Position numbers and translations under genes: made by a program. The notes beneath the pieces are model-generated. The model made no database searches. It was given only the letters and a program-made list of their open reading frames with translations, and was not told the DNA's origin. From assembly GCA_002345025.1 (NCBI GenBank), contig DDUX01000095.1:1-5787 (forward strand): 5,787 bases of DNA, in the 5' to 3' direction. Position 1 is the stretch's first letter; each line of letters begins with the position of its first letter. The DNA is from Candidatus Accumulibacter iunctus (lineage in GTDB: Bacteria; Pseudomonadota; Gammaproteobacteria; Burkholderiales; Rhodocyclaceae). This document shows positions 5,403 through 5,787 of the stretch, one piece after another.

Positions 5403-5787
5403 TGCGTGCCGGCATGCAACGATTCGCGCCGATCCTGTGCTTTGTGCTGCTTCCACTGGGTGTTCCGACGGCCAGTGCCGTCGTGCTCGGTGAGCTTCGC
5501 AGCACCTCGCGCGTCGGCCAGGCGCTCCAGGCCGAGATCGAAGTCGGCGAGCACCCGGCCGAGCGTTTCGACCCTGCCTGTCTGAAGCTCTTCCGGCCGC
5601 AGGCGGTCAGCGACGATCTGCCGTGGATCACCGACGCCCGCCTGAGCTATCGGCGCGAGGGCGGCAACGGCAGGTTGACGATCGTCTCCAGGGCCGCGGT
5701 CACCGACCCGGCGGTACACCTGGGTGTTCGTTCCGAATGTGCCGCTGGCGCGGCCAGGCAGTACACGATCCTGCTGACGGATCCGAC
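5402..5787 (+). CDS. FimV-like secreted protein, N-terminal part (runs off the window)
   Basis: The first 128 codons of a gene cut by the right edge. Residues 1-26 form a signal peptide (basic start, hydrophobic core FAPILCFVLLPLGV, cleavage after ASA). The mature start VVLGELRSTSRVGQALQAEIEVG is the classic opening of the FimV N-terminal domain. It is followed by CLKLFRPQAVSDDLPWITDARLSYRREGGNGRLTIVSRAAVTDPAVHLGVRSECAAGAARQYTILLTDP, whose layout (a Cys after about 60 residues, an ARLSY strand, a VTDPAVHL strand, then a YTILL strand) is that of FimV-type proteins. FimV proteins are periplasmic or inner-membrane, with LysM and TPR regions further on, and act in type IV pilus function and polar organisation; those regions would lie outside the window. 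The start could also be ATG 5414. Neither start has a clear ribosome binding site. It begins 43 bases after the CbiM-like stop. Confidence 0.8.
   Translation, partial: MRAGMQRFAPILCFVLLPLGVPTASAVVLGELRSTSRVGQALQAEIEVGEHPAERFDPACLKLFRPQAVSDDLPWITDARLSYRREGGNGRLTIVSRAAVTDPAVHLGVRSECAAGAARQYTILLTDP

Noticed and set aside
4570..5631. 353-residue minus-strand frame across etfA, the CbiM-like and FimV-like genes
   Set aside because: It is Gln/Arg-rich and low in structure, typical of antisense reading of GC-rich coding DNA, and three supported genes occupy the other strand.
1..5787. CRISPR array, insertion sequence, tRNA or rRNA
   Set aside because: No regularly spaced repeats, transposase residues, terminal inverted repeats with target duplications, or RNA gene motifs were seen on either strand.

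Overview
The window is GC-rich and gene-dense, with strong G/C preference at third codon positions, and reads as proteobacterial. A PEP-CTERM protein behind a sigma-54-type promoter, a FimV-type N-terminal domain and a 249-residue EtfB of the usual betaproteobacterial form together suggest a betaproteobacterium. A member of the Rhodocyclales such as a Candidatus Accumulibacter-like organism is a reasonable guess. This is inference from protein character, not a database result.

Layout. Positions 1-152 hold nothing I can assign. Positions 153-318 look like a regulatory region: a 17-base TGT...ACA motif, a good -24/-12 (sigma-54) promoter and a very strong ribosome binding site. They lead into a 48-residue gene (319-465) that is almost only a signal peptide joined to a PEP-CTERM sorting tail. 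A convergent gap (466-608) carries two strong GC hairpins. On the minus strand lie glycerol kinase (glpK, 609-2123) and, 39 bases upstream of it, a TetR-family regulator (2163-2771). A 215-base divergent control region (2772-2986) follows, with two operator-like inverted repeats whose centres are exactly 21 bp apart. It reads rightward into etfB (2987-3736) and etfA (3738-4670). A CbiM-like membrane protein (4693-5358) and the N-terminal part of a FimV-like secreted protein (5402 to the window end) continue on the same strand with short gaps.

How the genes fit together. EtfAB is the soluble FAD/AMP flavoprotein that collects electrons from acyl-CoA and other dehydrogenases and passes them to the quinone pool through ETF:quinone oxidoreductase. 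The divergent TetR protein is the obvious candidate to control it, because one operator covers the likely etfB -10 region and the other the likely start of transcription. GlpK lies directly downstream of the regulator gene and may share its transcript, which would place glycerol entry and dehydrogenase electron flow near one lipid-linked switch (inference). The CbiM-like and FimV-like genes are not obvious metabolic partners, and their place in the etf transcript rests on spacing only.

The most unusual item is the minimal PEP-CTERM gene with its apparently complete sigma-54 control region. Next are the paired operators, and a CbiM-family protein that keeps the N-terminal fold signature but has Asn instead of the metal-binding His at position 2.
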